A DNA stretch of 33,226 bases from a bacterium. Its GTDB lineage: Bacteria > UBA6262 > WVXT01. The DNA lies in NCBI GenBank assembly GCA_011773355.1, contig WVXT01000068.1, positions 14,936 through 48,161 on the forward strand. The letters are read 5' to 3'. The position numbers and the translations under genes were made by a program. The notes beneath the pieces were generated by a model, which worked only from the letters and a program-made list of their open reading frames with translations, did no database searches and was not told where the DNA came from. Positions 8,501 to 14,501 of this stretch are shown here, in pieces (position 1 is the stretch's first letter; each line of letters opens with the position of its first letter).

Positions 8501-8950
8501 ATGGCAAACTTAATACCTTGGGAGCCTTTTAGAGAGCTATCAGATATCGGCAGTATTTTTGACCGATTCTTTGGCAGGATGGCACGGCGAAGACCGGCCC
8601 TGGGTCTTTTTGGAGAAAGATTTTGGTCTCCAGCGATAGATGTCTATGACCAGAAGGAGCGCATTGTAGTTAAGGTTGAACTTCCTGGAATAGACAAGAA
8701 AAACGTTAAGGTGAGTGTTGATGGTGACGTTTTGAGCATCAGAGGGGAGACTAAGAAGGCACAGGAAGTAAAGGAAAAGGACTACTACTATAGCGAAAGG
8801 GCCTATGGAAGTTTCTATAGAACTCTTCCGTTACCTGTAGCAGTGCAAAAAGAAAAGGTCAAGGCTTCTTATAAGGACGGCATTCTAACGATTGAATTGC
8901 CCAAGACGAAAGAAGCTACATCAAAAGAGACCGATATCCAGATAGAATAA
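8501..8950 (+). CDS. Small heat shock protein, Hsp20/alpha-crystallin family
   Basis: This 149-residue ATP-independent holdase chaperone has an N-terminal arm (ANLIPWEPFRELSDIGSIFD) and an alpha-crystallin domain from about residue 45 to 140. The domain shows VVKVELPGIDKKNVKVSVDG, LSIRGE, YGSFYRTLPLP and the conserved YKDGILTIELPK strand. ATG 8501 is chosen because TAGGAGGTG (8486-8494) precedes it at good spacing; a GTG nine bases earlier is less likely. The gene is monocistronic: its own promoter lies upstream and a strong terminator is at 8991-9027. A paralogue missing the middle of the crystallin domain lies at 13525-13794. Confidence 0.96.
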   Translation: MANLIPWEPFRELSDIGSIFDRFFGRMARRRPALGLFGERFWSPAIDVYDQKERIVVKVELPGIDKKNVKVSVDGDVLSIRGETKKAQEVKEKDYYYSERAYGSFYRTLPLPVAVQKEKVKASYKDGILTIELPKTKEATSKETDIQIE

Positions 8951-8990
8951 CAGAAGAAAGTTTACCTCCGTAAACGAATTTCATGTATTA

Positions 8991-9027
8991 AAGGTTGGCT
9001 TTCGTTAACCGAAAGCCAACCTTTTTT
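8991..9027 (+). terminator. Rho-independent terminator after hsp20
   Basis: A perfect stem GGTTGGCTTTCG / CGAAAGCCAACC with a short TTAAC loop is followed by six T. It sits about 40 bp past the hsp20 stop. The terminator behind the truncated hsp20 copy (13837-13870) keeps the outer GGTTGG/CCAACC pairs but has a different inner stem. Confidence 0.93.
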
Positions 9028-9066
9028 GTTATATCGCCCTTTGTTTTTTGTGTAACTTAAGAGTTG

Positions 9067-9100
9067 AGCGGGATGGGCAAGGGGTTGACCCATTCCCGCT
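9067..9100. terminator. Hairpin between convergent genes
   Basis: AGCGGGATGGG (9067-9077) pairs with CCCATTCCCGCT (9089-9100), with one bulged base and an 11-base loop. It lies just beyond the end of the minus-strand secreted-protein gene (9120). No T-run follows on either strand, so it may stabilise the 3' end or terminate weakly. Confidence 0.45.
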
Positions 9101-9119
9101 TGTATATCCTGCGGGTAGC

Positions 9120-9422
9120 TTATCGATACCGATCACCGCATCCATGGTTGTAACCATAGCGGTGTTGACCATATGCATGTGGATGGTGGTGGCCGCCATA
9201 CCGGGAGATATCCCTATACCATCTGCCATTCTCCTGGATATCCTTGGCTATCTCAGGATCGTCTGAGGTTATTGTAATCTGTATGCCCTTGTCGATGTTT
9301 TTAATATCGGTTTTGACGTCCTGGTCACCATAATAGCGGGGGGTATGTGCATTTAAGATGACTGTGGTGGCTAAACCAATAGCCACAGCCAGTGCCAAAC
9401 TGATAAGTAGTATCTTTCTCAT
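9120..9422 (-). CDS. Small secreted protein with His-rich C-terminus
   Basis: This 100-residue protein begins with a clear signal peptide (MRKILLISLALAVAIGLATT). The mature part has a predicted strand-helix unit with GIQITITSDDPEIAKDIQEN, a pattern seen in small periplasmic proteins of unknown function. It ends in a tail rich in His, Tyr and Gly (GGHHHPHAYGQHRYGYNHGC). Metal binding by the tail is likely but not shown. The start has a good ribosome-binding site on the minus strand (GGAGGG, 9 bp before the ATG). Its promoter region carries the same GTAAC-N16-CGTCT pair found before the minus-strand ECF sigma gene, so it is probably a target of that factor. No named family recognised. Confidence 0.75.
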   Translation of the reverse strand: MRKILLISLALAVAIGLATTVILNAHTPRYYGDQDVKTDIKNIDKGIQITITSDDPEIAKDIQENGRWYRDISRYGGHHHPHAYGQHRYGYNHGCGDRYR

Positions 9423-9447
9423 CGCTATTGCCCTCCTTTAAATGAAA

Positions 9448-9473
9448 AGACGATGTAGCGCACAAAAAGTTAC
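9448..9473 (-). promoter_or_regulatory. Putative ECF promoter (GTAAC-N16-CGTCT) for the His-rich secreted protein
   Basis: On the minus strand GTAAC (9473-9469) and CGTCT (9452-9448) are 16 bp apart, and a T-run follows GTAAC. The same arrangement lies upstream of the ECF sigma gene at 10842. GTAAC/CGTC is a classical ECF-type promoter shape. Confidence 0.6.
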
Positions 9474-9488
9474 GCAAAATCTTTAAAA

Positions 9489-10283
9489 CTATCTTCGGTC
9501 ACAATGAGGTCCCCATTTGCCTGGCCATACTCCTTTAATTCTCATTCTACTCATCCACTGCGTACGGTTTCCACACAGTCGAATAGCATTTTCTAATTCT
9601 TCTTTTTGCTGGGGTGATGTGACCTTAGGCTTGAGGTTTTCCAGGACGTCCTTTTGATAGGCATTTAAGTATTGTAATCTTGAAAAATAGACAGGTCCTG
9701 CCGGGTCAGGCAATCTGGAGATATGCTCTAAAGCCAAAGTGGCCTCATCAAGCATTGCCTTAAGAAGTTCAGTGTTAAGGTCTCTCCTCTTGTCAAGATG
9801 CCTTACTAACTCCTGCATCCTCTCCTCAGAATATATGAGGCGTAGTTCTACTTTGCCCCCGGGGTTAGCAGTTAAGAAGAACTTTACCTTCTCAGTCATA
9901 AATTTCATAGGGTAGAGAAGATCTCCCGGGAGGCTATTGGCAGAGAGGGTTACCGTCCCCCAGGAAATAAAGATAATTATTACCGCAAAGACCAATGCCT
10001 TTGCCCAGGCAGGGAATGGGAAATAGAGCAATCTAGATATTCTTGCTTTACGGGGCTTTTGCTTCTGTAATTGGAGTGCCTCACCAAGCCTAACAAGACA
10101 AGAAGCCATCCCTATATTGGAAGGCTCAGGCAAAGGAACATCCTTTATCTTTTTTGCGGTTGCCAGTAACTCCTTCAGTTCATCTGCGTAATAAGGATAC
10201 TGGCTCAGGATTTCTTCCACAGGTATGCCTTCCTTTATTTTCTGTAAACAGATATCGAGTAGTTCTTCAATTCGTTTTTTCAT
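9489..10283 (-). CDS. DUF5667-type single-pass membrane protein, probable regulator of the adjacent ECF sigma factor
   Basis: The 264-residue product has a cytoplasmic N-terminal helical part (residues 1-90) with EEILSQYPYYADELKELLAT, common in proteins encoded next to ECF sigma factors. One TM helix follows at about 95-115. The external part begins SANSLPGDLLYPMKFMTEKV, the hallmark of DUF5667 proteins, and is all-helical and charged (about 125-235). The gene begins 7 bp after the sigma gene, so the two are one operon. By position and domain order it may act as a membrane-bound anti-sigma factor, but DUF5667 function is not established. The C-terminus is basic and has two Cys. Confidence 0.8.
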   Translation of the reverse strand: MKKRIEELLDICLQKIKEGIPVEEILSQYPYYADELKELLATAKKIKDVPLPEPSNIGMASCLVRLGEALQLQKQKPRKARISRLLYFPFPAWAKALVFAVIIIFISWGTVTLSANSLPGDLLYPMKFMTEKVKFFLTANPGGKVELRLIYSEERMQELVRHLDKRRDLNTELLKAMLDEATLALEHISRLPDPAGPVYFSRLQYLNAYQKDVLENLKPKVTSPQQKEELENAIRLCGNRTQWMSRMRIKGVWPGKWGPHCDRR

Positions 10284-10290
10284 TCTTTTG

Positions 10291-10842
10291 CTATTGACCT
10301 TCTTTCTTTAAGATATCTCTGAGGGCTGAAAGGGCACGAAATTGAAGGGCCTTGACTGCCCCAATCGATTTATTCATAATCTTAGCGATATCCTTATTAG
10401 AATAGTCCTCCAAGAACTTCAGGGTAATTACCTCTTTTTGCTCATCAGTAAGTAAGTTGAGCATCTTCTTGATATCTTCCGGATGTAAAGTATCTCTCTC
10501 ATATTCATAGGACGCTGGTGATGGTTCAATAGCCATCTGGTCTAGTGATATTTCTTTTAACTTCCCTCTTTTTCTATAATAATCTATTAGCAAATTCTTT
10601 GCTATGCGAAAAAGCCAGGCTACAAAGTCTCCTTTTTGAGTCTCTATTGAACCTACTACTCTAACGAAGACCTCACCGGTCAAATCTTCGGCGTCCTCTC
10701 TGGTTTTTGTGCGATAATGGAAATATCGAAAAATAATCGGGTAATATTCTCGAGCTAAGGTATCCAGAGCAATTTCGTCAAGCCGCCTTGCTTTCTCTAA
10801 AATCTGTTTCAGGTGAGTCTTACCCTTATTGTCTGTTTCCAT
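10291..10842 (-). CDS. Second ECF-type RNA polymerase sigma factor
   Basis: The product is 183 residues. Region 2 (about 25-95) has REYYPIIFRYFHYRTKTRED, LTGEVFVRV and WLFRIAKNLLIDYYRKR. Region 4 (about 125-180) has LLTDEQKEVITLKFLEDYSN, then KDIAKIMNKSIGAVKALQFR, the helix-turn-helix. The start codon lies only 6 bases past the inferred -10 element CGTCT (sequence CGTCTATTATTATG). There is no Shine-Dalgarno motif, and no other usable start before region 2, so the mRNA is probably leaderless when made from that promoter. A possible housekeeping -10 (TATAAT, minus strand, 10899-10894) lies further upstream. The gene is cotranscribed with the DUF5667 membrane gene and diverges from the aldolase gene at 11078. 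Confidence 0.92.
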   Translation of the reverse strand: METDNKGKTHLKQILEKARRLDEIALDTLAREYYPIIFRYFHYRTKTREDAEDLTGEVFVRVVGSIETQKGDFVAWLFRIAKNLLIDYYRKRGKLKEISLDQMAIEPSPASYEYERDTLHPEDIKKMLNLLTDEQKEVITLKFLEDYSNKDIAKIMNKSIGAVKALQFRALSALRDILKKEGQ

Positions 10843-10848
10843 AATAAT

Positions 10849-10874
10849 AGACGAAAGAAAGTGTTAAAAGTTAC
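10849..10874 (-). promoter_or_regulatory. Putative ECF autoregulatory promoter (GTAAC-N16-CGTCT) abutting the sigma start codon
   Basis: On the minus strand GTAAC (10874-10870) and CGTCT (10853-10849) are separated by 16 bp, followed by TTTT after GTAAC as in the copy at 9448-9473. The expected transcription start falls at or within a base or two of the ATG (10842). Confidence 0.65.
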
Positions 10875-10984
10875 CCACGCGCATCCAAAATTTATTATAT
10901 CAAAAAAGTTATGTAAAAGAAATAAAAAATTCTGGCGGGTAGCGCTCGTGGAGGCAGTACCGAGAGAAAGCATAAATTATTTAC

Positions 10985-11013
10985 TTGCAACTGTGGAAAC
11001 TATTTGGTAAAAT
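10985..11013 (+). promoter_or_regulatory. Sigma-70 promoter for the LacD-like aldolase
   Basis: TTGCAA (10985-10990), a 17-bp spacer and TAAAAT (11008-11013) form a good housekeeping promoter 65 bp before the ATG at 11078. AAAGGAGG precedes the start codon. Confidence 0.7.
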
Positions 11014-11077
11014 ACAAAACCGCTGGGTAACTGACCATTTAAGTGTGTAAAATATTTCTATGTAAAGGAGGAAGAAA

Positions 11078-12154
11078 ATGGGTAGTTGGGCGAAATTTCC
11101 TGACGGTGTTGAGGTAGAAGAGTCTATATTTAAGGTATTAGCTAAATACGCACCTTCTGGCACTTTGGACGTTTTTGCTTCCGATCAACATAACTCTTAT
11201 CTCAAGTTAACTACATCTTATCTCAAACACATTGGTGAAAGCAGAAAAGGTACTGATGAGGATGTAAAAGAAGTGTGCCGCAGATTTGCCAAGGCCCTGG
11301 AGGGGCTTCCTACGGCTGCTCTATTCAATCAGATAGCCTTCAGGAGTCCTGGCTTCAGGGAGTTACTGGGGGAGGATGTTCTCCTTATCGGAAGACTGGA
11401 GGACACTAATACCATTCCAGTTGATGGCGGTCGAGGCCAGCTTGCCCAGTTAGCTATCGAGCCAGAGGAATGCAAGGATGAAGTAGATGCTTTTAAGACT
11501 CTGGTTAAGCTTAATCCAGACCACAAAGAGAGCTGGAAAAAGAACCTGGAGTGGTTACAGGGAGTCTTTGAAAGATGTAAAAAGCTCAACAAGCCACTGT
11601 TCAACGAGACGCTGATATTTCAATTGCCAGGTGAATCGAAGGCCGATATGGCCAGAAGGCTGCCCGATGGCGTGGTAAAGATGGCGGAGGATTTCGGCCC
11701 GCTGGGACATTTTTATAAGACGCAAGTGCCGGTTCTCTGGGTGGAAGAGGGCGATAAGATTACCAAAATATGTGATGCAAAAGTTATAAGAGAGGCAGCG
11801 GAAGCAATGGCTAAGATTGTCCCCAGGCCGATGTTACTTTTGAGTGCTGCTGTCGATTTCGAGCAATATTCTTCCCAGTACGGGATAGTAGCAGATCTTT
11901 TCGCAGGACCGATGTGCGGGCGGGCCTATTTTAAAGAATCGTTTACCGACCCTAAGACAAAAGATTGGGACAGTTTACAGATGAGCTTCAGACGCATTGC
12001 TATTCCTCGGATGAAACAGATTAAGAAATTAGCGCAAGTGATGAGTAAGGCGTGGTGGCATAAGTTTTCCTGGATGGCTGATGAAGCAAAGTCTTTACTC
12101 GATTTCGATGCCAAGACAAAGGTTTCCAGCATAAAAGCTGACTACGGTTACTGA
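11078..12154 (+). CDS. LacD-like class I aldolase (tagatose-bisphosphate aldolase family)
   Basis: The product is 358 residues, slightly longer than typical LacD (about 325). Family features include SDQHNSY near residue 32, at the position of the conserved Asp-rich strand, and a long helical insertion. GHFYKTQVPVLW (about 211-222) carries the lysine expected to form the Schiff base. RPMLLLSAAVDFEQY follows, then DLFAGPMCGRAYFKE (about 273-287), matching the phosphate-binding GxxCGRAxWK motif of LacD/YihT aldolases. The substrate cannot be assigned; sugar bisphosphates or sulfosugar-type substrates are all possible. The gene is alone between its own promoter (10985-11013) and terminator (12242-12271). 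No other sugar-catabolic gene is adjacent. Confidence 0.7.
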   Translation: MGSWAKFPDGVEVEESIFKVLAKYAPSGTLDVFASDQHNSYLKLTTSYLKHIGESRKGTDEDVKEVCRRFAKALEGLPTAALFNQIAFRSPGFRELLGEDVLLIGRLEDTNTIPVDGGRGQLAQLAIEPEECKDEVDAFKTLVKLNPDHKESWKKNLEWLQGVFERCKKLNKPLFNETLIFQLPGESKADMARRLPDGVVKMAEDFGPLGHFYKTQVPVLWVEEGDKITKICDAKVIREAAEAMAKIVPRPMLLLSAAVDFEQYSSQYGIVADLFAGPMCGRAYFKESFTDPKTKDWDSLQMSFRRIAIPRMKQIKKLAQVMSKAWWHKFSWMADEAKSLLDFDAKTKVSSIKADYGY

Positions 12155-12241
12155 TATAGTTCAGGAGTAGTGTTTTCTGTTTGAAGGGAGGCAAAGAGTC
12201 TAGTACCTAAGAGTTAATATTAAGGATAAACAAATAATGGA

Positions 12242-12271
12242 GGGGGAGCATAAACTGCTTCCCCTTTTTTT
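12242..12271 (+). terminator. Rho-independent terminator after the aldolase gene
   Basis: GGGGGAGCA (12242-12250) pairs with TGCTTCCCC (12256-12264) with one G-T pair and a 5-base loop, followed by seven T. Confidence 0.92.
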
Positions 12272-12747
12272 ATGATGAGGCCATCCTTAACGATACTTAG
12301 TGGAAGAAAGTCAAAAAAAAGGGGAATTAGCCAATTTACTACCGATTCAGAGTTATGTAATATTATATCGGGAGAATGAAAAATAAGTAATCCAAAGTTG
12401 TCAGTTAGAAGACGAATTTATTACTGACGATAATATTATTGTTGTAATGGGCAAATAATTTATGAAAAAGAAGAAAGGGGGTGATGGCTTTGGTAAAGGA
12501 TCCCATATGCGAATGCATATCGAGGATTAAGAAATGGCTGTCACCCAATGTGGATAAGGGGAGAAGTACTATTTTTGCTGCTTGTGGCGTAAGGAACGGT
12601 CTCTACTGGATGCGGAGCGGTCCTCTAACAATTAGTGAAAATTCTCTCCCTGATATGAGACACATCAGGGTGGCAACGAGATGCTTCTGGTCTGCTTTCA
12701 TAAATGTGACCAGAAAGTTCGAATTAAGAGAAAAGGAGGGTTGAAAA
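12272..12747 (+). other. 476-bp stretch without a confident gene; structured leader or degraded sequence
   Basis: The first 200 bp are AT-rich with no convincing gene or promoter. From about 12475 the sequence is more GC-balanced and can fold. CCCTGAT (12648-12654) pairs with ATCAGGG (12664-12670), and TTCTGGTC (12685-12692) pairs perfectly with GACCAGAA (12708-12715). Between the stems, AGGGTGGCAACGAG (12667-12680) resembles the T-box antiterminator core. A low-confidence ORF (12484-12744) runs through the same bases. The stretch may be the 5' leader of the secreted-protein gene at 12748. Confidence 0.35.
12484..12744 (+). CDS. Hypothetical short ORF, doubtful
   Basis: The open frame of about 86 codons starts at ATG 12484 (or GTG 12481 or TTG 12490) behind AAAGGGGGTG and ends four bases before the next gene's ATG, an operon-like arrangement. 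The composition is odd for a protein (several Trp, Cys and Arg; no recognisable domain), and two perfect hairpins lie inside it. I think RNA structure or decayed sequence is at least as likely as a real protein. Confidence 0.22.
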   Translation: MALVKDPICECISRIKKWLSPNVDKGRSTIFAACGVRNGLYWMRSGPLTISENSLPDMRHIRVATRCFWSAFINVTRKFELREKEG

Positions 12748-13203
12748 ATGAGAAAAGCATTATTTATTTTGGTTCTAATTTTGCCGCTGGCCTTGGCTTT
12801 TTACGGAGGTGAAGCGAGGGCACAGGAACCAGAAGTGGTGTGGCGAGGCGGCCAGCCGATTGCCCACTGCCCCCATTGCGGTAAACCAATGGGCCCTATG
12901 GGCGCCTACTTTGGGATGGGTCCAGGGGTTATGGGTGGCGCAATGATGGGTCCTATGATGATGGGTGCTGGATATCCTTCTTTCGGGCCTGGACATGCAC
13001 CCCTCATAAAGTCCTTGGAAGAGAAAGATGTAAAGGCCATGATGGAAAACTACATACAGGCAACCAGGAATCCCAACCTGAAAATGGGAAAAATCAGGGA
13101 CAAGGATGCATACTTCGAGGTGGAGATTCTGACCAAGAATAATGCACTGGTGGATAAGATCATGGTGGATAAACAGACTGCCTGGACGAGGTCCATATAT
13201 TGA
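12748..13203 (+). CDS. Secreted Met/Gly-rich protein with CxxC and PepSY-like tail
   Basis: The 151-residue product has a signal peptide (MRKALFILVLILPLALAFYG), probably cut after ARA near residue 25. The mature part has HCPHCGKPMGPMG, a CxxC motif. A Met- and Gly-rich stretch (about 50-82) could bind copper or other soft metals. The C-terminal 70 residues contain KDVKAMMENYIQATRNPNLK, MGKIRDKDAYFEVEILTKNN and LVDKIMVDKQTAWTRSIY. This resembles the small repeat-type domain of periplasmic proteins in sediment bacteria, where it is usually unannotated. AAAAGGAGGG lies at ideal distance from ATG 12748. A metal-related periplasmic role is inference, supported by the CopB-like ATPase elsewhere in the window. 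Confidence 0.75.
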   Translation: MRKALFILVLILPLALAFYGGEARAQEPEVVWRGGQPIAHCPHCGKPMGPMGAYFGMGPGVMGGAMMGPMMMGAGYPSFGPGHAPLIKSLEEKDVKAMMENYIQATRNPNLKMGKIRDKDAYFEVEILTKNNALVDKIMVDKQTAWTRSIY

Positions 13204-13208
13204 TTAGT

Positions 13209-13244
13209 AAAGCCCCCAAAGGCTCATTTGCCTTTGGGGGCTTT
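13209..13244. terminator. Strong hairpin after the Met/Gly-rich protein gene
   Basis: A perfect 14-bp stem AAAGCCCCCAAAGG (13209-13222) / CCTTTGGGGGCTTT (13231-13244) with an 8-base loop starts 5 bp past the stop codon. Only CTTT follows in place of a longer T-run; the A-rich and T-rich ends make it usable in both directions. Confidence 0.75.
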
Positions 13245-13453
13245 GGCAGTCCTCTTTCCCCTGGCGGAAAATGTTTGCTCAAATACCCCGGCTATGCGTT
13301 GTGCGTAGGTCTAAGGAGGATGGGTTTGGGGATAGCAGGGGGTGGTGTATCTACAGAATTTTTCTTGGATGAAATAAATAATGGTAGATGACTAATTCGT
13401 GTAAATGAAGATTAAAAATAAAAAAGAAGAAAAAATTTAAATTAGAAAGAACA
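13245..13453. other. Intergenic stretch, nothing assigned
   Basis: Between the hairpin and the second hsp20 promoter I see no gene with homology. A short open frame crossing the hairpin (13200-13391) has no ribosome-binding site or recognisable motif. The last 60 bp are very A-rich. Confidence 0.4.
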
Positions 13454-13483
13454 GAATCAATTTTTGAAAATATCCATCTAAAT
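13454..13483 (+). promoter_or_regulatory. Putative ECF promoter of the deleted hsp20 copy (GAATC-N16-CATCTAAAT)
   Basis: GAATC 13454-13458 and CATCTAAAT 13475-13483 are 16 bp apart. The 16-base string CATCTAAATTAGTGAA (13475-13490) is identical to that before hsp20 at 8442-8457, so the duplication included the promoter. The spacer has diverged while both elements have not. Confidence 0.65.
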
Positions 13484-13524
13484 TAGTGAACAGGAGGAAA
13501 GATTAACAATAGTAGGTGGCGACC

Positions 13525-13794
13525 ATGGCAAACTTAATCCCTCGGGGGCCGTTTACAGAACTGGTAGGTATGGGGAGTATCTTTGACCGATTCTTTGACA
13601 GGACTCTGGCTCGACTAAGACCGCCTCTGGGCCTCTTGGGAGAGGGGTTTCGATTTCCTGCGATGGGTGTCTATGACAGAGAAAGCCATATTGTGGTTAA
13701 GGTCAAGCATTCTTACAAGGATGGGATTCTAACGATTGAATTGCCCAGGAGTAAAGCGGCTATATCAAAAGAGACTGATATCCAGACCGAATGA
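13525..13794 (+). CDS. Internally deleted Hsp20 paralogue
   Basis: The product is 89 residues and clearly paralogous to the 149-residue Hsp20 at 8501. The N-terminal arm (MANLIPRGPFTELVGMGSIF) and the final segment (YKDGILTIELPRSKAAISKE) align closely. The 61 residues that form most of the alpha-crystallin beta-sandwich are missing, including the ELPG, GE and LPLP motifs. The frame is kept. AAGGT occurs at both ends of the missing segment in the intact gene (8672-8676 and 8855-8859) and once at the junction here (13699-13703), so the loss looks like a 183-bp in-frame deletion between short direct repeats. Promoter, ribosome-binding site (GTAGGTGG) and terminator are all retained. It cannot fold as a normal sHSP; it may be a young pseudogene or a tail-only peptide with altered function. 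Confidence 0.85.
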   Translation: MANLIPRGPFTELVGMGSIFDRFFDRTLARLRPPLGLLGEGFRFPAMGVYDRESHIVVKVKHSYKDGILTIELPRSKAAISKETDIQTE

Positions 13795-13836
13795 CAGAAC
13801 AAGATTTACCTCCCTAACTGGCTTCAGTTTCTTTGG

Positions 13837-13870
13837 GGTTGGCCCTAGTAACCTAGGGCCAACCTTTTTT
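13837..13870 (+). terminator. Rho-independent terminator after the deleted hsp20 copy
   Basis: GGTTGGCCCTAG (13837-13848) pairs perfectly with CTAGGGCCAACC (13853-13864), loop TAAC, followed by six T. The outer six pairs and loop are as in the terminator at 8991-9027, while the inner pairs differ on both arms, keeping the stem intact. Confidence 0.93.
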
Positions 13871-13981
13871 GAAAATTATTCTTAGCCTAGCGATTGCAGG
13901 ATCGATATACATAGTCTGGGTAAACTCCCTTGTCAGATTAATGGGACGCTAAAATAAGATATATCTATCATAATAAAACCC

Positions 13982-14010
13982 TTGACAGTCACCAACAAGT
14001 CATATAGAAT
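13982..14010 (+). promoter_or_regulatory. Sigma-70 promoter for the nifU-like/ferredoxin pair
   Basis: A perfect TTGACA (13982-13987), 17-bp spacer and TAGAAT (14005-14010) lie 49 bp before the ATG at 14060. This is the closest match to consensus in the window. Confidence 0.8.
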
Positions 14011-14059
14011 ACTTTTCACCTAAAAACAAGCAATCAAGGGAAAAAACAAGGAGAATACA

Positions 14060-14281
14060 ATGAAAGAAAAAGTGGAAGCTGCTTTAAATAAGATAAGGCC
14101 ATTGCTCCAGGCAGATGGTGGAGACGTAGAACTAATAGAGGTCACTTCTGACGGGGTAGTCAAGGTAAGATTGACCGGTGCCTGTCGGGGATGTCCGTTG
14201 AGCGAGATGACTCTGAAAGCGGGTGTAGAGAAGATAATAAAACAAGAAATTCCGGAAATAAGAGAAGTTGTCGCTTTATGA
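14060..14281 (+). CDS. NifU-like (Nfu) C-terminal domain protein, Fe-S cluster carrier
   Basis: The product is 73 residues, a stand-alone Nfu domain. It shows the family core: ALNKIRPLLQADGGDVELIE, VKVRLTGACRGCPLSEMTLK (CxxC holding a shared [4Fe-4S] cluster between two protomers) and GVEKIIKQEIPEI. Such proteins deliver clusters to apo-proteins. It is followed 31 bp later by a small ferredoxin gene under the same promoter (13982-14010). It is a plausible maturation partner for the many Fe-S proteins encoded downstream. Confidence 0.93.
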   Translation: MKEKVEAALNKIRPLLQADGGDVELIEVTSDGVVKVRLTGACRGCPLSEMTLKAGVEKIIKQEIPEIREVVAL

Positions 14282-14312
14282 AAAATGGGACCGGGAAGAA
14301 AGGAAACAGAAA

Positions 14313-14501
14313 ATGGACGATAAGAAAAAAGTAGTTATTGACCCTGAAAAATGTAAGCTGAGTGGCGAATGTATGAAGGTCTGCCCCGAAAAGGCAATTT
14401 ATGTTAAGGATGGCAAAGCGGTTATTGATTATGATAAATGCACTCTGGATGGAATTTGCATTCCCGCATGTCCCAATGGAGCAATCAGGGAGATAGAATA
14501 G
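14313..14501 (+). CDS. Small 2x[Fe-S] ferredoxin lacking the second Cys in both motifs
   Basis: The product is 62 residues. Its two cluster motifs are CKLSGECMKVCP and CTLDGICIPACP. In the usual CxxCxxCxxxCP pattern the second Cys is replaced by Ser in the first motif and Asp in the second. Asp at this position still ligates a [4Fe-4S] cluster in Pyrococcus furiosus ferredoxin; Ser may do so or leave a [3Fe-4S] cluster. ATG 14313 is chosen because it starts just before the beta strand (KKVVIDPEKC) and follows a GAAAGGAAA stretch; an upstream TTG at 14268 would overlap the nifU-like gene. The protein is a cytosolic electron carrier of unknown partner. Confidence 0.88.
   Translation: MDDKKKVVIDPEKCKLSGECMKVCPEKAIYVKDGKAVIDYDKCTLDGICIPACPNGAIREIE

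Noticed and set aside
10813-11010. Plus-strand open frame in the gap between the divergent sigma and aldolase genes
   Set aside because: It covers both promoters and has no family features; it is a chance frame in regulatory DNA.
12716-12725. AGTTCGAATT resembling a tRNA T-loop
   Set aside because: No matching acceptor, D or anticodon arms surround it, so there is no tRNA here.
13200-13391. Open frame across the hairpin after the Met/Gly-rich protein gene
   Set aside because: It starts inside the stop of the previous gene without a ribosome-binding site, runs through a perfect terminator-like stem and shows no domain.
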